Source of the DNA: Mycolicibacterium sp. HK-90
Lineage (GTDB): Bacteria > Actinomycetota > Actinomycetes > Mycobacteriales > Mycobacteriaceae
Assembly (NCBI RefSeq): GCF_030486405.1
Contig: NZ_CP129613.1
Location: 4,588,001-4,652,000, forward strand
Reading direction: 5' to 3'
DNA: 64,000 nt
The stretch's first letter is position 1; each line of letters starts with the position of its first letter. Below are positions 23,841-36,355 of the stretch, one piece after another. The position numbers and the translations under genes are program-made. The notes below the pieces were generated by a model. The model had not been told where the DNA came from and did not search any database. It saw only the letters and a list, made by a program, of their open reading frames with translations.

Positions 23841-25097
23841 CTACGACCCTACTCTTTCGATCTCGGCTCCGAGGCTCAACAGGTTTTCCACGAACAGCGG
23901 GTACCCGCGATCGATGTGGAACACGTCGTGGACCTCGGTTTCGCCGTCGGCGACCAGGCCGGCGAGCACCAGGCCGGCGCCGGCCCGGATGTCCGAGGAC
24001 CACACCGGTGCACTCGACAACTGCGGAATGCCCCGCACCACCGCATGATGACCATCCGTTCGGGCGTCAGCCCCCAACCGGATCATCTCCTCGACGAACC
24101 GGAACCGAGCTTCGAATACGTTCTCGGTGATCATCGAGGTGCCGTCGGCCACCGCCGCCAGTCCGATCGCCATCGGCTGCAAGTCGGTCGGGAACCCCGG
24201 GAACGGCAATGTCGCCACGTTGACCGCCTTGGGCCGCTCGTACTGGACCACCCGGAAGCCGTTGTCGTTCTGGGTCACCGTCGCGCCGGCGTCGTGCAAC
24301 TTGTGCAGCACCAGCTGCAGGTGTTGTGGGTCCACCCCGGTCACCGAGATGTCACCGCGCGTCATCGCAGCGGCTATCCCCCACGTGGCCGCAACGATCC
24401 GATCGCCGATCACCCGGTGTTGCGTCGGATACAGACGATCGACACCGGTGATCGTCAAGGTCGAGGTGCCCGCGCCGCTGACCTTGGCGCCCATCTGGTT
24501 GAGCATCGCGCAGATGTCGACGATGTCGGGTTCGCGCGCCGCATTGTGGATCGTCGTGACACCCTCGGCCAACACCGCGGCCATCAGGATGTTCTCCGTC
24601 GCCCCCACCGACGGGAACTCCAGCTGGATCTCGGCTCCACGCAGATGGTCGGCCTCGGCCACCACGCAACCGTGCTCGATATTGCAGGTCGCACCGAGCT
24701 GGCGCAGTCCGGCCTGGTGCATGTCAAGGGGCCGCGATCCGATCGCGTCCCCACCGGGAAGGGCGACCTTGGCCTTGCGACAGCGGCCCACCAATGGACC
24801 GAGCACACACACCGACGCGCGGAACTGGCGCACCGCCGCGAAATCGGCGTCGTACTTGGGCTCGTCAGGGGAGGTGATCCGGACGGTGTCGCCGTCCAGT
24901 TCGACCGTGGCGCCCAACCCCCGCAGGACCTCCGCCATCAGCGGCACGTCCAGGATGTCAGGGCAATTGGTGATCGTGCTGGTGCCCTCGGCCAGCAACG
25001 AGGCGGCCATCAGTTTCAGCACACTGTTCTTCGCGCCACCGACAGCAACTTCGCCTGATAACCGGTTTCCCCCGGTCACCACGAAACGCTCGCTCAC
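23841..25097 (-). CDS. murA: UDP-N-acetylglucosamine 1-carboxyvinyltransferase
   Basis: The first committed enzyme of peptidoglycan synthesis, 418 residues, transferring enolpyruvate from PEP to UDP-GlcNAc. The active-site loop reads [15 protein letters not shown]117 replaces the cysteine (Cys115 in E. coli) that fosfomycin alkylates. This is the natural, catalytically competent mycobacterial form and gives intrinsic fosfomycin resistance. [10 protein letters not shown] near the N-terminus supplies the conserved Lys/Asn. The start is GTG at 25097. It is the Rv1315 orthologue, directly upstream of the rRNA operon on the same strand. Confidence 0.96.
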   Translation of the reverse strand: MSERFVVTGGNRLSGEVAVGGAKNSVLKLMAASLLAEGTSTITNCPDILDVPLMAEVLRGLGATVELDGDTVRITSPDEPKYDADFAAVRQFRASVCVLGPLVGRCRKAKVALPGGDAIGSRPLDMHQAGLRQLGATCNIEHGCVVAEADHLRGAEIQLEFPSVGATENILMAAVLAEGVTTIHNAAREPDIVDICAMLNQMGAKVSGAGTSTLTITGVDRLYPTQHRVIGDRIVAATWGIAAAMTRGDISVTGVDPQHLQLVLHKLHDAGATVTQNDNGFRVVQYERPKAVNVATLPFPGFPTDLQPMAIGLAAVADGTSMITENVFEARFRFVEEMIRLGADARTDGHHAVVRGIPQLSSAPVWSSDIRAGAGLVLAGLVADGETEVHDVFHIDRGYPLFVENLLSLGAEIERVGS

Positions 25098-25194
25098 GCC
25101 GGTTAGTGTAAACAGCCCGACCGCGAGTTTCCGCCCGCTCGCACAGATCCGGCGAGCTCCGCTCGACCGTGCCGAAGCCCGGTACGGTTCAGCT

Positions 25195-25767
25195 ATGGCG
25201 GTTCATCTCACCCGTATCTACACCCGCACCGGCGACGACGGCACCACCGGGCTGAGTGACTTCAGCCGCGTCTCGAAGAACGATTCGAGGTTGGCGGCCT
25301 ACGCCGATTGTGACGAAGCCAACGCCGCCATCGGCGTAGCTGTGGCGCTGGGCGGTCCAGGTGAGCAAATGTTGGCGGTATTGCGCCAGATTCAGAATGA
25401 CCTTTTCGACGCGGGCGCCGATCTCTCAACTCCAGTCGTGGAAAATCCCGAGTATCCGCCACTGCGGATCTCGCAGGCGTACATCGATCGGCTGGAGAAG
25501 TGGTGTGACGAGTTCAATGAGCCGCTGCCGGCCTTGAACTCATTCATCCTGCCCGGTGGCACTCCCCTGTCGGCACTGTTGCATGTGGCACGCACCGTGG
25601 CACGCCGCGCCGAGCGGTCAGCCTGGATCGCGGTTGCCGAGCACGGTGATTCGGTGAGTGTGCTGCCGGCCAAGTACCTCAACCGGCTGTCGGACCTGTT
25701 GTTCATCCTGTCGCGGGTCGCGAATCCGGATGGGGACGTCCTCTGGAAGCCGGGAACGGGTCAGTAA
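25195..25767 (+). CDS. cob(I)alamin adenosyltransferase, PduO type
   Basis: A 190-residue ATP:corrinoid adenosyltransferase that makes adenosylcobalamin, the cofactor of methylmalonyl-CoA mutase. The N-terminal ATP-binding motif [11 protein letters not shown] and C-terminal helices with RRAERSAW and [11 protein letters not shown] are typical of PduO/MMAB trimers. It is the Rv1314c orthologue. ATG at 25195, 97 bp from divergent murA. It may serve the same propionate pathway as the epimerase at 11587. Its 3' end overlaps the convergent DUF2550 gene by 7 bp. Confidence 0.93.
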   Translation: MAVHLTRIYTRTGDDGTTGLSDFSRVSKNDSRLAAYADCDEANAAIGVAVALGGPGEQMLAVLRQIQNDLFDAGADLSTPVVENPEYPPLRISQAYIDRLEKWCDEFNEPLPALNSFILPGGTPLSALLHVARTVARRAERSAWIAVAEHGDSVSVLPAKYLNRLSDLLFILSRVANPDGDVLWKPGTGQ

Positions 25768-26207
25768 GTCCGCCGCCGGGCCCGTGGCGACGGCCGCGAC
25801 TCCAGCCAGGAGGTGAAGGCCGTCAAGGCGCCCCGGTCCAGGGCGATCTCATAACCCTGCCGGCGTTCGGGGCTGGTGTCGCGCAGTTCCAGGATCGCAA
25901 TCTGATCCGTCATGATGTCGAACTCATCGCCACGCGGGGCTCGGCGCGACACCACTTCCAGCCCCCGCCGGCTCAACCGTCGGTCAGGCCACCACCGCAT
26001 GCTCGAGAGCCGGTAGAAACCGGCCTCCCCGCCCCGGTAGCGCATCACGCCATGACGCCAGCCGTGGCCGCCTTCGGCCGGGAAATCGCGCAGGATCGCA
26101 GCGGTGCCGCCAACCTGACGCAACTTCCAGAGCCGGTAGCTCAGCGCGGCGACCACCAGTAGCAGAACGCAGATGAGCGCGACCATGACAATCATGGGCG
26201 CGCTCAT
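25761..26207 (-). CDS. DUF2550 single-pass membrane protein
   Basis: A 148-residue protein with one N-terminal membrane segment (about residues 4-24) and a basic cytosolic part rich in Arg and Trp (YRLSSMRWWPDRRLSRRG). This is the actinobacterial DUF2550 family, Rv1312 in M. tuberculosis, always next to atpC. The function is unknown; its fixed position as the last gene after atpC (15-nt gap) suggests co-expression with ATP synthase. ATG at 26207. Confidence 0.85.
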   Translation of the reverse strand: MSAPMIVMVALICVLLLVVAALSYRLWKLRQVGGTAAILRDFPAEGGHGWRHGVMRYRGGEAGFYRLSSMRWWPDRRLSRRGLEVVSRRAPRGDEFDIMTDQIAILELRDTSPERRQGYEIALDRGALTAFTSWLESRPSPRARRRTY

Positions 26208-26222
26208 CTGTCGTCTCTGTCG

Positions 26223-26588
26223 TCAGTCGATCTGGCCGAGGGCGCGCAACCGCGCCCGGCCCCATGCCGCGGTCTGCTCGTCGTCGGACTCCGCATCCCG
26301 CTTGGCCGAGTCGGCGTCGATCTCGGATTCGAACTGAGCGTTCTCCACCAGGATCCGCACTGTCTCCTCGGTCACCGACAGGAAACCGCCGTCGACAGCG
26401 ATACGCAGATCGTCCTCGCCTTCACGCTCGACCCGCACCATGGCGTCGTCGACCAGCTGCGCCACCAACGGAATGTGGCGAGGCAGGATGCCGATCTCAC
26501 CAGCGGTGGTCCGGGTGAAGACGAACGTGGCGGTGCCGGACCAGAGCTCACGCTCGACGGCGACGATCTCGACGTTCAAATCGGCCAT
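26223..26588 (-). CDS. atpC: ATP synthase epsilon subunit
   Basis: A 121-residue subunit of the F1 central stalk, with the beta-sandwich ([34 protein letters not shown]) followed by a short C-terminal helical region. Like other mycobacterial epsilon subunits, the C-terminal part is shorter than in E. coli (about 139 residues). Last atp gene, 33 nt after atpD. Confidence 0.94.
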   Translation of the reverse strand: MADLNVEIVAVERELWSGTATFVFTRTTAGEIGILPRHIPLVAQLVDDAMVRVEREGEDDLRIAVDGGFLSVTEETVRILVENAQFESEIDADSAKRDAESDDEQTAAWGRARLRALGQID

Positions 26589-26621
26589 GTCACACCACCT
26601 CCCTGTTTCCGAACGGCTTCA

Positions 26622-28064
<1,443 letters not shown>

Positions 28065-28090
28065 CTACGAGGCTTTCGTCTTTGGTCCGG

Positions 28091-29014
28091 CTAGCGCGCG
28101 TCGGCCAGCGCGTTCGCGCCGCCCACGATCTCGCTGATTTCCTGAGTGATCTGCGCCTGACGTTCGCGGTTGGCCGCGAGCGTGAGCGCCTTGATCAGAT
28201 CGTCGGCGTTGTCGGTGGCCGACTTCATGGCGCGCCGGCGCGAAGCCGACTCCGAGGCCGCCGCCTCCAGCAGCGCTGCGTACACGCGGGTGGCGATGTA
28301 ACGCGGCAGCAGCGCGTCGAACAGGTCCTCGGCATTCGGCTCGAACGAATACAACGTGTGCGGACCGGTTTCCGGCTCGCCGACGTACTCGACGACCAGC
28401 GGCGCAATCCGATGCGCCACCGCGGTCTGCGAAAGCATCGACCGGAACTCGGTGGAGACGATGTGCAGTTCGTCGACGCCGAGGATGCCGTCGGCACCCG
28501 CATCGTCGCCGTCGTCGTCAGCGCCGGACATGAACGCCGTCACCAGGGTGTCGGCGATCTCCTTGGCGTCCTCGTAGGCGGGCCGCTCGGAGAATCCGGT
28601 CCACGACTCGGTCACCGCACGCTGCCGGAAGCTGTAGTAGCCCAAGGCTTTCCGGCCGACGACGTAGAGCACCGGGGTCTTGCCCTCGTCGCGCAGCAGC
28701 GAGAACAGTTCTTCGGCCCGGCGCAGCACGTTGGCGTTGTAACCGCCGCAGAGACCGCGGTCCGAGGACACCACCAGCACACCGGCCCGCTTGGGGTTCT
28801 CCCGCTGAACGAGCAGCGGGTGATCCAGCGCGCTGGCACCGGCCAGCTCGGTGAGCATGTTGGTGATCTCGGTGGAGTAGGGCCGGGCCGCATCGACCCG
28901 GGCCTGCGCCTTGGCGATCCGCGACGTGGCGATCAGCTCCTGTGCCTTCGTGATCTTCTTGATCGACGAAGCGGAGCGGATACGCCCGCGTAGCTCGCGA
29001 AGTGTGGCTGCCAT
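28091..29014 (-). CDS. atpG: ATP synthase gamma subunit
   Basis: The central rotor of F1, 307 residues, with the N- and C-terminal coiled-coil helices ([19 protein letters not shown] and [18 protein letters not shown]). An acidic insertion at about residues 164-178 ([14 protein letters not shown]) corresponds to the mycobacteria-specific gamma loop linked to poor ATP hydrolysis and proposed as a drug target; here it is especially Asp-rich. ATG at 29014, 7 nt after atpA. Confidence 0.96.
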   Translation of the reverse strand: MAATLRELRGRIRSASSIKKITKAQELIATSRIAKAQARVDAARPYSTEITNMLTELAGASALDHPLLVQRENPKRAGVLVVSSDRGLCGGYNANVLRRAEELFSLLRDEGKTPVLYVVGRKALGYYSFRQRAVTESWTGFSERPAYEDAKEIADTLVTAFMSGADDDGDDAGADGILGVDELHIVSTEFRSMLSQTAVAHRIAPLVVEYVGEPETGPHTLYSFEPNAEDLFDALLPRYIATRVYAALLEAAASESASRRRAMKSATDNADDLIKALTLAANRERQAQITQEISEIVGGANALADAR

Positions 29015-29021
29015 TGGTTAC

Positions 29022-30671
29022 CTAGGCCTTCTTCGGAGCCGGCTTGCGGACCTTGACCGATTCCTTCTCCAGGTCTTCAGGATTCAAGGCTTCGGCCTCT
29101 GCGTCCTTCACGACCACGGAGCTGCCGTCGGTGGCGGCGAAGCCCTTCTTGAACTCGTTGATGACCGAGACCAGCTTCTCCTCGGCCTCTTCGGAGAGCT
29201 TCTTGGTCTCCTTGATGCCGGTGAGGATGTCCGAGTGGCTGGCCTTGACGTGCTCCAGCAGCTCCGAAGAGAAGCGGGAGACGTCCTCGGCGGGAACCGA
29301 ATCGAGGTGACCCTGGGTACCGAGGAAGATCTCGATGACCTGGTCCTCGACCGCCAGCGGGCTGTACTGGGGCTGCTTGAGCAGCTCGACCAGGCGGACA
29401 CCGCGGTCCAGCTGGGCCTTGGATGCCGCGTCCAGGTCGGAGGCGAAGGCCGCGAAGGCCTCCAGCTCGCGGTACTGCGACAGATCCAGGCGCAGCGAGC
29501 CCGCGACCTCTTTCATGGCCTTGATCTGCGCGGCACCACCGACGCGGGACACCGACACACCGACGTTGACGGCCGGGCGCACACCCTGGTTGAACAGGTC
29601 GGACTCCAGGAAGCACTGGCCGTCGGTGATCGAGATGACGTTGGTCGGGATGTAGGCCGAGATGTCGTTGGCCTTGGTCTCGATGATCGGCAGACCCGTC
29701 ATCGAACCACCGCCCAGCTCGTCGGAGAGCTTTGCGCAACGCTCCAGCAGACGCGAGTGCAGGTAGAAGACGTCACCCGGGTATGCCTCGCGGCCCGGCG
29801 GGCGACGCAGCAGCAGCGAGATGGCGCGGTAGGCCTCGGCCTGCTTGGTCAGGTCGTCGAAGACGATCAGCACGTGCTTGCCGTCGTACATCCAGTGCTG
29901 GCCGATGGCCGAACCGGTGTACGGCGCCAGCCACTTGAAGCCGGCCGGGTCAGAGGCGGGGGCCGCGACGATGGTGGTGTACTCCATCGCGCCACCCTCT
30001 TCCAGCGCGCGCTTCACGCTGGCGATGGTGGTGCCCTTCTGGCCGACGGCGACGTACACGCAGCGCACCTGCTGCTTCGGATCGCCGGTCAGCCAGGCCT
30101 CGCGCTGGTTCAGGATGGTGTCGACGCAGAGCGCGGTCTTACCGGTCTTGCGGTCACCGATGATCAGCTGACGCTGGCCGCGGCCGATCGGGGTCATGGC
30201 GTCGACGGCCTTGATACCGGTCTGCAGCGGCTCGCCGACGCCCTGGCGCTGCACCACCGAAGGGGCCTGCAGCTCGAGTGCGCGCCGCTCGTCGGCGGCG
30301 ATGTCACCCTGGCCGTCGATCGGCTGGCCGAGCGGGTTGACGACGCGACCGAGGAACGCGTCGCCGACCGGCACCGAGAGCACCTCGCCGGTGCGCTTGA
30401 CCTGCTGGCCCTCTTCGATCTTCTCGAACTCACCCAGGATGACGGCGCCGACGCTGTGCTCGTCGAGGTTGAGCGCCACACCCAACACACCGCCCGGGAA
30501 CTCGAGAAGCTCCTGGGTCATGACCGAGGGCAGGCCCTCGACGTGAGCGATGCCGTCACCGGCGTCGACGACGGTGCCGATCTCTTCACGCTCGGTGTCG
30601 GCGGAAAACGAGGATACGTAGTCCTCGATGGCACCTTCGATATCAGCAGCCGAGATTGTCAACTCTGCCAT
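29022..30671 (-). CDS. atpA: ATP synthase alpha subunit
   Basis: The non-catalytic nucleotide-binding F1 subunit, 549 residues, with the P-loop [11 protein letters not shown]. It carries the mycobacterial C-terminal extension beyond about residue 510 ([20 protein letters not shown]), which is known to suppress ATP hydrolysis. ATG at 30671. The cluster order is standard, with atpFH upstream (46 nt) and atpG downstream. Confidence 0.98.
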   Translation of the reverse strand: MAELTISAADIEGAIEDYVSSFSADTEREEIGTVVDAGDGIAHVEGLPSVMTQELLEFPGGVLGVALNLDEHSVGAVILGEFEKIEEGQQVKRTGEVLSVPVGDAFLGRVVNPLGQPIDGQGDIAADERRALELQAPSVVQRQGVGEPLQTGIKAVDAMTPIGRGQRQLIIGDRKTGKTALCVDTILNQREAWLTGDPKQQVRCVYVAVGQKGTTIASVKRALEEGGAMEYTTIVAAPASDPAGFKWLAPYTGSAIGQHWMYDGKHVLIVFDDLTKQAEAYRAISLLLRRPPGREAYPGDVFYLHSRLLERCAKLSDELGGGSMTGLPIIETKANDISAYIPTNVISITDGQCFLESDLFNQGVRPAVNVGVSVSRVGGAAQIKAMKEVAGSLRLDLSQYRELEAFAAFASDLDAASKAQLDRGVRLVELLKQPQYSPLAVEDQVIEIFLGTQGHLDSVPAEDVSRFSSELLEHVKASHSDILTGIKETKKLSEEAEEKLVSVINEFKKGFAATDGSSVVVKDAEAEALNPEDLEKESVKVRKPAPKKA

Positions 30672-30717
30672 GGTTTTTCGTCTTCCTACCTTGTTCTTGG
30701 GTGGTTCGTGGGGGTTA

Positions 30718-32055
30718 TCAGTCCGGCAGCTGGCTCTGTGCCGCAGCCAGACGGGATGCGATGGAGCCGTCGATCACTTCGTCACCGACGGTGATCGACA
30801 GACCACCGAGCAGTTCCGGGTCGACGTGCAGCTGCACCGACACCGGGTGTCCGTAGATGCGGGTGAGCACCTCCGACAGCCGGGTCCGCTGGGTATCGGT
30901 GAGCTCAGCCGCGGCGGTCACGTGGGCGACCACCTCACCGCGACGGGCCACTGCGAGCTCGGCGAGGTCGATGACCGCCTCGTCGGCCCGCTCACCGCGC
31001 AGCAACCCCACGGTCTGGGTCAGCAGCGCCGCTGCGGTTCCGTTCACACCCGTGTTTCCGACGAGAACCTTGTCCAGCAAGGCAACTCGACCGTCGGCCG
31101 GAGTGGTGTAGTCACTGAGCAGGGCCGAGAGCTTGGGCTCTGCGTCGAGCAGGCGGCCGAACCGGAACAGCTGGTCCTCCACCTCGTCGACCTCACCGGC
31201 GGTCTCGGCGCGCTTGAGCAGCGCCAGACGTGCGGTGTGTTCAATGGCGTCGACCAGGTTCGACTCGGTCGACCAGCGCTGCGAGACCGCGGTCCGCAGC
31301 AGATCCAGGGCGGTGTCGCCGACCTTGCCTGACAGCAACGTCTCGAGCAGCCGCACCTTGGGTGCGGCATCGTCCGTCGGCTCGGCGAGATGCTTGCCGA
31401 GCACCGACTCCGACAGCAGCAGCTTGGCCACCGACGTCAGCTCGTTGGCGAGCGTGGTCAGCGCGTCGGCATCGAGATCGCTTGCGACCGAATCGAATTT
31501 GTCGACCAGGACGGCCAGTGACTCACGGCTGGCCGCGCGCAGCTTGGCCGTCGCGGCGGTGTCGATCACGAAGGCAGACGGAGCCATCTGCTCCAGCTCG
31601 GCGAGGAACCGGTCCACGGTGGCCGCCTGCGCGGCCGGATCGGCAACGTGGGCGCGCACCAGAGCGTCGGCCTTGGCAACCGATTCCGATCCGAGACCGG
31701 TCCGCAGCTGGCGGATGAGCTGCTGGCGCATCAGCTGAACCTGCTGAGCACCCTGCGCCTTGATCCGCTCGGCCTCCGTGCCCGCCTGCTCGGCCAGTGC
31801 AGCGGTGATCCGCTCAGAGTCCTGCGTGGCCTCATCGGTCACCTTGGCCGATTCGGCCTTGGCGTCGGCAAGTGCCTTGGCGTGCATGTCATCGGCCTCG
31901 GCGAGCTTCTTCGCCGCTTCAGCACTCTCTGCGAGGGCGACCCGCACGGCTTCCTGCTGCCTCTGCATCAGGTTCCGCACCGGAGGCACCACCCACTTGA
32001 TGATGATGAATGCGATGACGGCAAAGCCGATCAGCTGCCCGATAAATATCGACAT
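30718..32055 (-). CDS. atpFH: ATP synthase fused b-delta subunit
   Basis: A 445-residue fusion typical of mycobacteria. One N-terminal membrane segment ([19 protein letters not shown]) is followed by a long Ala/Glu-rich stator coiled coil, and the delta subunit occupies roughly the last 175 residues ([20 protein letters not shown]). It links the membrane Fo part to F1. ATG at 32055 directly follows the atpF TAG with no intervening base, so the two are tightly coupled. Confidence 0.95.
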   Translation of the reverse strand: MSIFIGQLIGFAVIAFIIIKWVVPPVRNLMQRQQEAVRVALAESAEAAKKLAEADDMHAKALADAKAESAKVTDEATQDSERITAALAEQAGTEAERIKAQGAQQVQLMRQQLIRQLRTGLGSESVAKADALVRAHVADPAAQAATVDRFLAELEQMAPSAFVIDTAATAKLRAASRESLAVLVDKFDSVASDLDADALTTLANELTSVAKLLLSESVLGKHLAEPTDDAAPKVRLLETLLSGKVGDTALDLLRTAVSQRWSTESNLVDAIEHTARLALLKRAETAGEVDEVEDQLFRFGRLLDAEPKLSALLSDYTTPADGRVALLDKVLVGNTGVNGTAAALLTQTVGLLRGERADEAVIDLAELAVARRGEVVAHVTAAAELTDTQRTRLSEVLTRIYGHPVSVQLHVDPELLGGLSITVGDEVIDGSIASRLAAAQSQLPD

Positions 32056-32571
32056 CTACTGCGTCCCACCTGATTTCACGTCGACGCCCAAAATTCGGCT
32101 GGCCAAGGTCTGCGAGAGTCCGTCCACCGACGACTCCAGACCCGACCGCACCTCGGCACTCTGGGCAGCGAGCTGCTCATCGGCCTGGCGCACATTCTCG
32201 GCCACTTCGGAGCCGGCCTCGGCACGCTTGGCATCGACCACCTCGCGGCCCGCGGCACGGGCCTCGTCACGAATGGCCGACGCCTGGGTACGGGCCCCGG
32301 CCATCGCCTCGTCGTAGTCGGCCTGCGCCGCGGCCACCTGCTCGGCTGACTTCCGATTGTCGGCGGCGGTCTTCGCCAGCATCGCTTCGCGCTCTGCCAG
32401 CACCTTGCCGACCGGTGGCACAACCCACTTCCCGATCACGGCCAGCGTGATCAGGAAGATGATCAGCACGGCGAAGAAGGTGCCGTTGGGGACCAGGAAG
32501 TTGCTCTGGCCCCCTCCGCCTTCCTCCGCTGCCTGGCTGGCAGCCAGGATCGATGCGCTCAGTTCACCCAT
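32056..32571 (-). CDS. atpF: ATP synthase b subunit
   Basis: A 171-residue stator subunit with one membrane helix ([21 protein letters not shown], about residues 29-49) and a long cytosolic coiled coil. It pairs with the b-like part of the fusion protein encoded next. The start is ATG at 32571; the TAG stop abuts the next ATG. Confidence 0.95.
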   Translation of the reverse strand: MGELSASILAASQAAEEGGGGQSNFLVPNGTFFAVLIIFLITLAVIGKWVVPPVGKVLAEREAMLAKTAADNRKSAEQVAAAQADYDEAMAGARTQASAIRDEARAAGREVVDAKRAEAGSEVAENVRQADEQLAAQSAEVRSGLESSVDGLSQTLASRILGVDVKSGGTQ

Positions 32572-32580
32572 GCTGATGGA

Positions 32581-32907
<327 letters not shown>

Positions 32908-32929
32908 CTAATGGTCCAGCTGGTCGTGC

Positions 32930-33706
32930 TCAGTGGTCGTCGTGCTCGAGCTCCATCGACTGGCTGAAGTACAGGATCGTCAGCAGCGAGAAGATGAATG
33001 CCTGGATCAGGCCGACGAACAGGTCGAAGGTCTTCCAGATCGCGTTGGGGGCCCACTGGATGTACCAGGGGAACATCGCGATCAGCGCGACCAGGATGCC
33101 GCCGGCGAAGATGTTGCCGAAAAGACGGAGGGCCAGCGAGATCGGCTTGGCGAGTTCCTCGACGATGTTGATCGGCATGAGCGCGGTGACGTGCCCCTTG
33201 AGCAACTGCTTCGGGTGGCCGATGATGCCGCGGCGCCAGATGCCGGCCGCGTGATAGCAGACGAACACGAACAGGGCCAGGGCCAGCACGAAGTTGATGT
33301 CGGAGGCCGGCGGCTTGTACCACTCCGCGGCCGCGCCGTCGGCCCCGCCGTACTGCAGCGGAAGAACGGCAAGCCAGTTGGAGATCAAGATGAACGAGAA
33401 CAGCGCAACAGCCAGGGGCAGCACGAAGGGCGCGACCTTCATACCGATCGAGCTCTCGATCTGGCCGCGCATCTGGATGGTCAGGGCCTCCCAGAACAGC
33501 TGCACGCCACCCGGGACCCCGGTCGAGGTGACCTTGGCCCGCAGGACGAACGCCAGGGCGATCACGATCACCGCGGTGATCGCGGTGGCCAGGATGGTGT
33601 CACCGTTGAACGTCATCCCGAACAGCTCGAACACCATGGTGTGGTGGCCGACGTGGATGGCGGCGCCACCCTCTTCGGCTGCGAGCACGGTCGTCGTCTG
33701 AGTCAT
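32930..33706 (-). CDS. atpB: ATP synthase a subunit
   Basis: A 258-residue Fo channel subunit with five or six membrane helices. The essential arginine is in [15 protein letters not shown], and the second proton-path helix is near the C-terminus ([19 protein letters not shown]). ATG at 33706, 10 nt after the AtpI-like gene. Confidence 0.96.
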   Translation of the reverse strand: MTQTTTVLAAEEGGAAIHVGHHTMVFELFGMTFNGDTILATAITAVIVIALAFVLRAKVTSTGVPGGVQLFWEALTIQMRGQIESSIGMKVAPFVLPLAVALFSFILISNWLAVLPLQYGGADGAAAEWYKPPASDINFVLALALFVFVCYHAAGIWRRGIIGHPKQLLKGHVTALMPINIVEELAKPISLALRLFGNIFAGGILVALIAMFPWYIQWAPNAIWKTFDLFVGLIQAFIFSLLTILYFSQSMELEHDDH

Positions 33707-33716
33707 TTAGGTCAGC

Positions 33717-34163
33717 TCAACCCTTCGATTCCGTATCCAAGACATCCAGGCCGTTCGAGCGGATCTTCCGCAGCACGGGGATGCTGGTGCTCATCACCAG
33801 CAGAGCCTGGAAAATCGCCAATCCGAACAGCACCGCGATGCCGCCCGAGGTTTTGAAGACAAATGCGATCGAAAGTGCGATCGCGGTGATGATCAGCAGC
33901 CGCGTCGCGGAGTTCACCGCCATTTTTTTCTTGAGCGGATGGTCCTCGGCGGTGATGGACTCGACGGCCCGGCGCACCAGCAGTGCGTTCACCAGACCGA
34001 GGCCAAGGCCGACGCCGAAGAAGGCTCCGAAAAGAATGTGTCCGGTGAAGCCGGCGGCCAGCAGGGCCAGCGCGGTCAGGGCTACGCAAACAATGAGGAG
34101 GCGCAGCGGCCGGAAGGCCACTGACGGGAACACCAACGGCGCGTCTTGCGCTGGTGTCGTCAC
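33717..34163 (-). CDS. AtpI-like small membrane protein (Rv1303 type)
   Basis: A 148-residue protein with about four membrane segments (near residues 21-40, 43-62, 88-106 and 112-130), in the position of atpI at the head of the atp operon. AtpI proteins help c-ring assembly in other bacteria. The mycobacterial version is divergent, so the role is inferred from position. The 266 bp between wecA and this gene must carry the atp promoter; I could not single out one convincing -10/-35 pair there. Confidence 0.85.
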   Translation of the reverse strand: MTTPAQDAPLVFPSVAFRPLRLLIVCVALTALALLAAGFTGHILFGAFFGVGLGLGLVNALLVRRAVESITAEDHPLKKKMAVNSATRLLIITAIALSIAFVFKTSGGIAVLFGLAIFQALLVMSTSIPVLRKIRSNGLDVLDTESKG

Positions 34164-34429
34164 CGCTTCACCCCAATCCCGCTGTCACGGAAAGTTGTCC
34201 CCTCGGATGCGCCAGGCACGGATACCGCCTGGCAAAACCCTGTGCGTGCCCGACGAGAATATCGGAGGGCAACGGGCGGGCTGGAATCACCCACGGGGTA
34301 GCTCCCTTTGTCGGTCGTTGATCGGCGCCTGACGGTTCGTCGAACCGAAGGGCCGGGCCGGCAACCCGCGAGGTTTTTCGGGTTCTGGCAGCACGGTACC
34401 ACATGGTAGACACCCTAAAACGGGGCCTA

Positions 34430-35677
34430 CTACTTTTTGTCGTACTCGCTTTCGTGCTCGTCTTCTGGGCCCTCGTTCCCGCGTTGCAACAGCGGTATCA
34501 GAGTCACCACGATCGCCACCAGAATGGCCGCCGCGACCACCGCGCCGGTGTACCGCGGATCGAAGAAGATCGTCGCGGCCGCACCGAACGCGATGATGCC
34601 CACCCAGAGGTAGATCAACAACACCGCGCGGCGATGCGAATGCCCGATCTGCAGTAGCCGGTGGTGCAGATGCATCTTGTCCGGACTGAGCGGGCTGCGG
34701 CCGGCGCGGGTGCGCCGCACGATGGCCAGCAACGTATCCAAGGCGGGCACCAGCATCACCGCGATCACCAGGAGGAACGGTGACAGCAGCGCGAACACGT
34801 CGCGCGCGCCGTAGGCGTTCTGCGAAATCGGTCCGGCGGCGGTGGTCGCCGCGGCGCCCAGCATCAGGCCGATCAGCATCGACCCGGAGTCGCCCATGAA
34901 GATCTTGGCCTTGTGGAAGTTGTGCGGCAGAAAGCCCAGACAGGCCCCGGCCAGCACCACCGAGATCACCGCGGGCGGATAGAACAGCACGTCACCGCCG
35001 TGGTCGCGCAGCAGCCCGACCGAGAACACACAGATGGCCAGGGCGGTGATCAGGCCCAGCCCGGCAGCCAGGCCGTCGAGGCCGTCGACGAAGTTCATCG
35101 CGTTGACGATCGACACCGTCAACGCCAGCGTCAGCAGGATCGAGGACACCTGATCCAGGACGATGGTGCCCACTCCCCCGATCGGGATGTACAGCACGCT
35201 CCACGCCACGCCCATGGTGACCAGCACGCTGGCCGCCGTGATCTGCCCGGCGAATTTCGTCAGGGCGTCCAGCCCCCAGCGGTCGTCGATCAGCCCGATG
35301 GCCATGATCAGCCCGCCGGCCACCACCACCGCGGGCATGCCGGTGGAGTAGACGAAACCCCGGGTGAGCGCCGGTAGCTGGGAGGCCAGCAGCACTGCGG
35401 CAGCCACCCCGACGTACATCGCCAGCCCACCCATCCGCGGGGTCGGCTGTACGTGGACATCGCGTTCCCGGGGGTAGGCGACGGCGCCGAGCCGGATGGC
35501 CAGCACGCGCACCCAGCCGGTGGCGAAGTAGGTGATGATCGCGGCGGTCAGCCCGACGAGTGCCAGCTCACGCAGCGGGACGCCGGCACCCTGGTCCGAC
35601 AGCGCGAGAAGGACGGCATCCCCCGCGGGGATCACTGCGTCGCCGGCCGCCATCACCGATGCACCGTACTGCAGCAA
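34430..35677 (-). CDS. wecA: undecaprenyl-phosphate GlcNAc-1-phosphate transferase
   Basis: A polytopic membrane enzyme (415 residues) that puts GlcNAc-1-phosphate on decaprenyl phosphate, starting the linker that joins arabinogalactan to peptidoglycan in mycobacteria. Hallmarks: IGLIDDRWGLD, NAMNFVDGLDGLAAG, and HLHHRLLQIGHSHRR in a cytosolic loop. Also called rfe (Rv1302). The frame's first start is TTG at 35677, giving LQYGASV, which aligns with the M. tuberculosis N-terminus. ATG at 35653 is an alternative. It lies 7 nt after the Sua5-like gene. Confidence 0.94.
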   Translation of the reverse strand: MLQYGASVMAAGDAVIPAGDAVLLALSDQGAGVPLRELALVGLTAAIITYFATGWVRVLAIRLGAVAYPRERDVHVQPTPRMGGLAMYVGVAAAVLLASQLPALTRGFVYSTGMPAVVVAGGLIMAIGLIDDRWGLDALTKFAGQITAASVLVTMGVAWSVLYIPIGGVGTIVLDQVSSILLTLALTVSIVNAMNFVDGLDGLAAGLGLITALAICVFSVGLLRDHGGDVLFYPPAVISVVLAGACLGFLPHNFHKAKIFMGDSGSMLIGLMLGAAATTAAGPISQNAYGARDVFALLSPFLLVIAVMLVPALDTLLAIVRRTRAGRSPLSPDKMHLHHRLLQIGHSHRRAVLLIYLWVGIIAFGAAATIFFDPRYTGAVVAAAILVAIVVTLIPLLQRGNEGPEDEHESEYDKK

Positions 35678-35684
35678 GCTGTGT

Positions 35685-36350
35685 TCACTCCGTAGGCGTT
35701 GTGGTGAGTGTCGACGGTTCGACGTCGAGAACTCTCGCGATGGCCTCGACGCTGATCGGCCCCTCCCGCAGGATGCGTGGCTGGGCGCTGGTGAGGTCCA
35801 CGATGGTGGATGCCGCCTGCCGTTCGGCCGGCCCGCCGTCCAGATATACCTCGACCTTGTCGCCGAGCTGACCGCGCGCCTCCGTGGCGGTCACGGCCGC
35901 CGGCTGACCGGACACGTTGGCACTCGACACGGCCATCGGCCCGACCTCGCGCAAGAGCTCGATCGCGACCGGGTGCAGGGGCATCCGCAGCATGACACTG
36001 CCGTTGGCGTCGCCGAGATCCCATCGAAGCGACGGCGCCTGCTCGACGACGAGGCTCAGTGCACCCGGCCAGAACGCGCGGATCAGTTCGCGGGCGGCCG
36101 GGGGTACCGAGTAGACCAGGCCGTCGATGGTGGTCCAGGATCCGACCAGCACGCCAACCGGCATGTCCCGGCCCCGGCCCTTGGCAGCCAGTAACGCGCC
36201 AACGGCTTCTGAGTCGAACGCGTCGGCGCCGATTCCGTAGACGGTGTCGGTCGGCATGACCACGAGCCGCCCACCCTTGACGGCACTGACCGCCGAGGCG
36301 ATCCCGACGGCACGCTGCTCGGCGTCGGCGCAGTCGAACAGTTCGGTCAT
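35685..36350 (-). CDS. L-threonylcarbamoyladenylate synthase (Sua5/YrdC)
   Basis: A 221-residue enzyme that makes threonylcarbamoyl-AMP for the t6A37 modification of ANN-decoding tRNAs. The YrdC fold signature is PTDTVYGIGADAF, then KGRGRDMPVGVLV and SSANVSGQPA. It lacks the extra C-terminal Sua5 domain. It is the Rv1301 orthologue, 5 nt downstream of prmC, inside a translation-related operon (rpmE, prfA, prmC). ATG at 36350. Confidence 0.92.
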   Translation of the reverse strand: MTELFDCADAEQRAVGIASAVSAVKGGRLVVMPTDTVYGIGADAFDSEAVGALLAAKGRGRDMPVGVLVGSWTTIDGLVYSVPPAARELIRAFWPGALSLVVEQAPSLRWDLGDANGSVMLRMPLHPVAIELLREVGPMAVSSANVSGQPAAVTATEARGQLGDKVEVYLDGGPAERQAASTIVDLTSAQPRILREGPISVEAIARVLDVEPSTLTTTPTE

Positions 36351-36355
36351 GTGTT

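Noticed and set aside
28911..30794. 627-codon plus-strand frame opposite atpA/atpG
   Set aside because: An antisense shadow; the translation follows the codon bias of the real gene on the other strand.
34164..34429. atp operon promoter or terminator of wecA
   Set aside because: Short AACCCG/CGGGTT and TACC/GGTA inverted pairs are present, but none forms a convincing terminator or a spaced -35/-10 pair.
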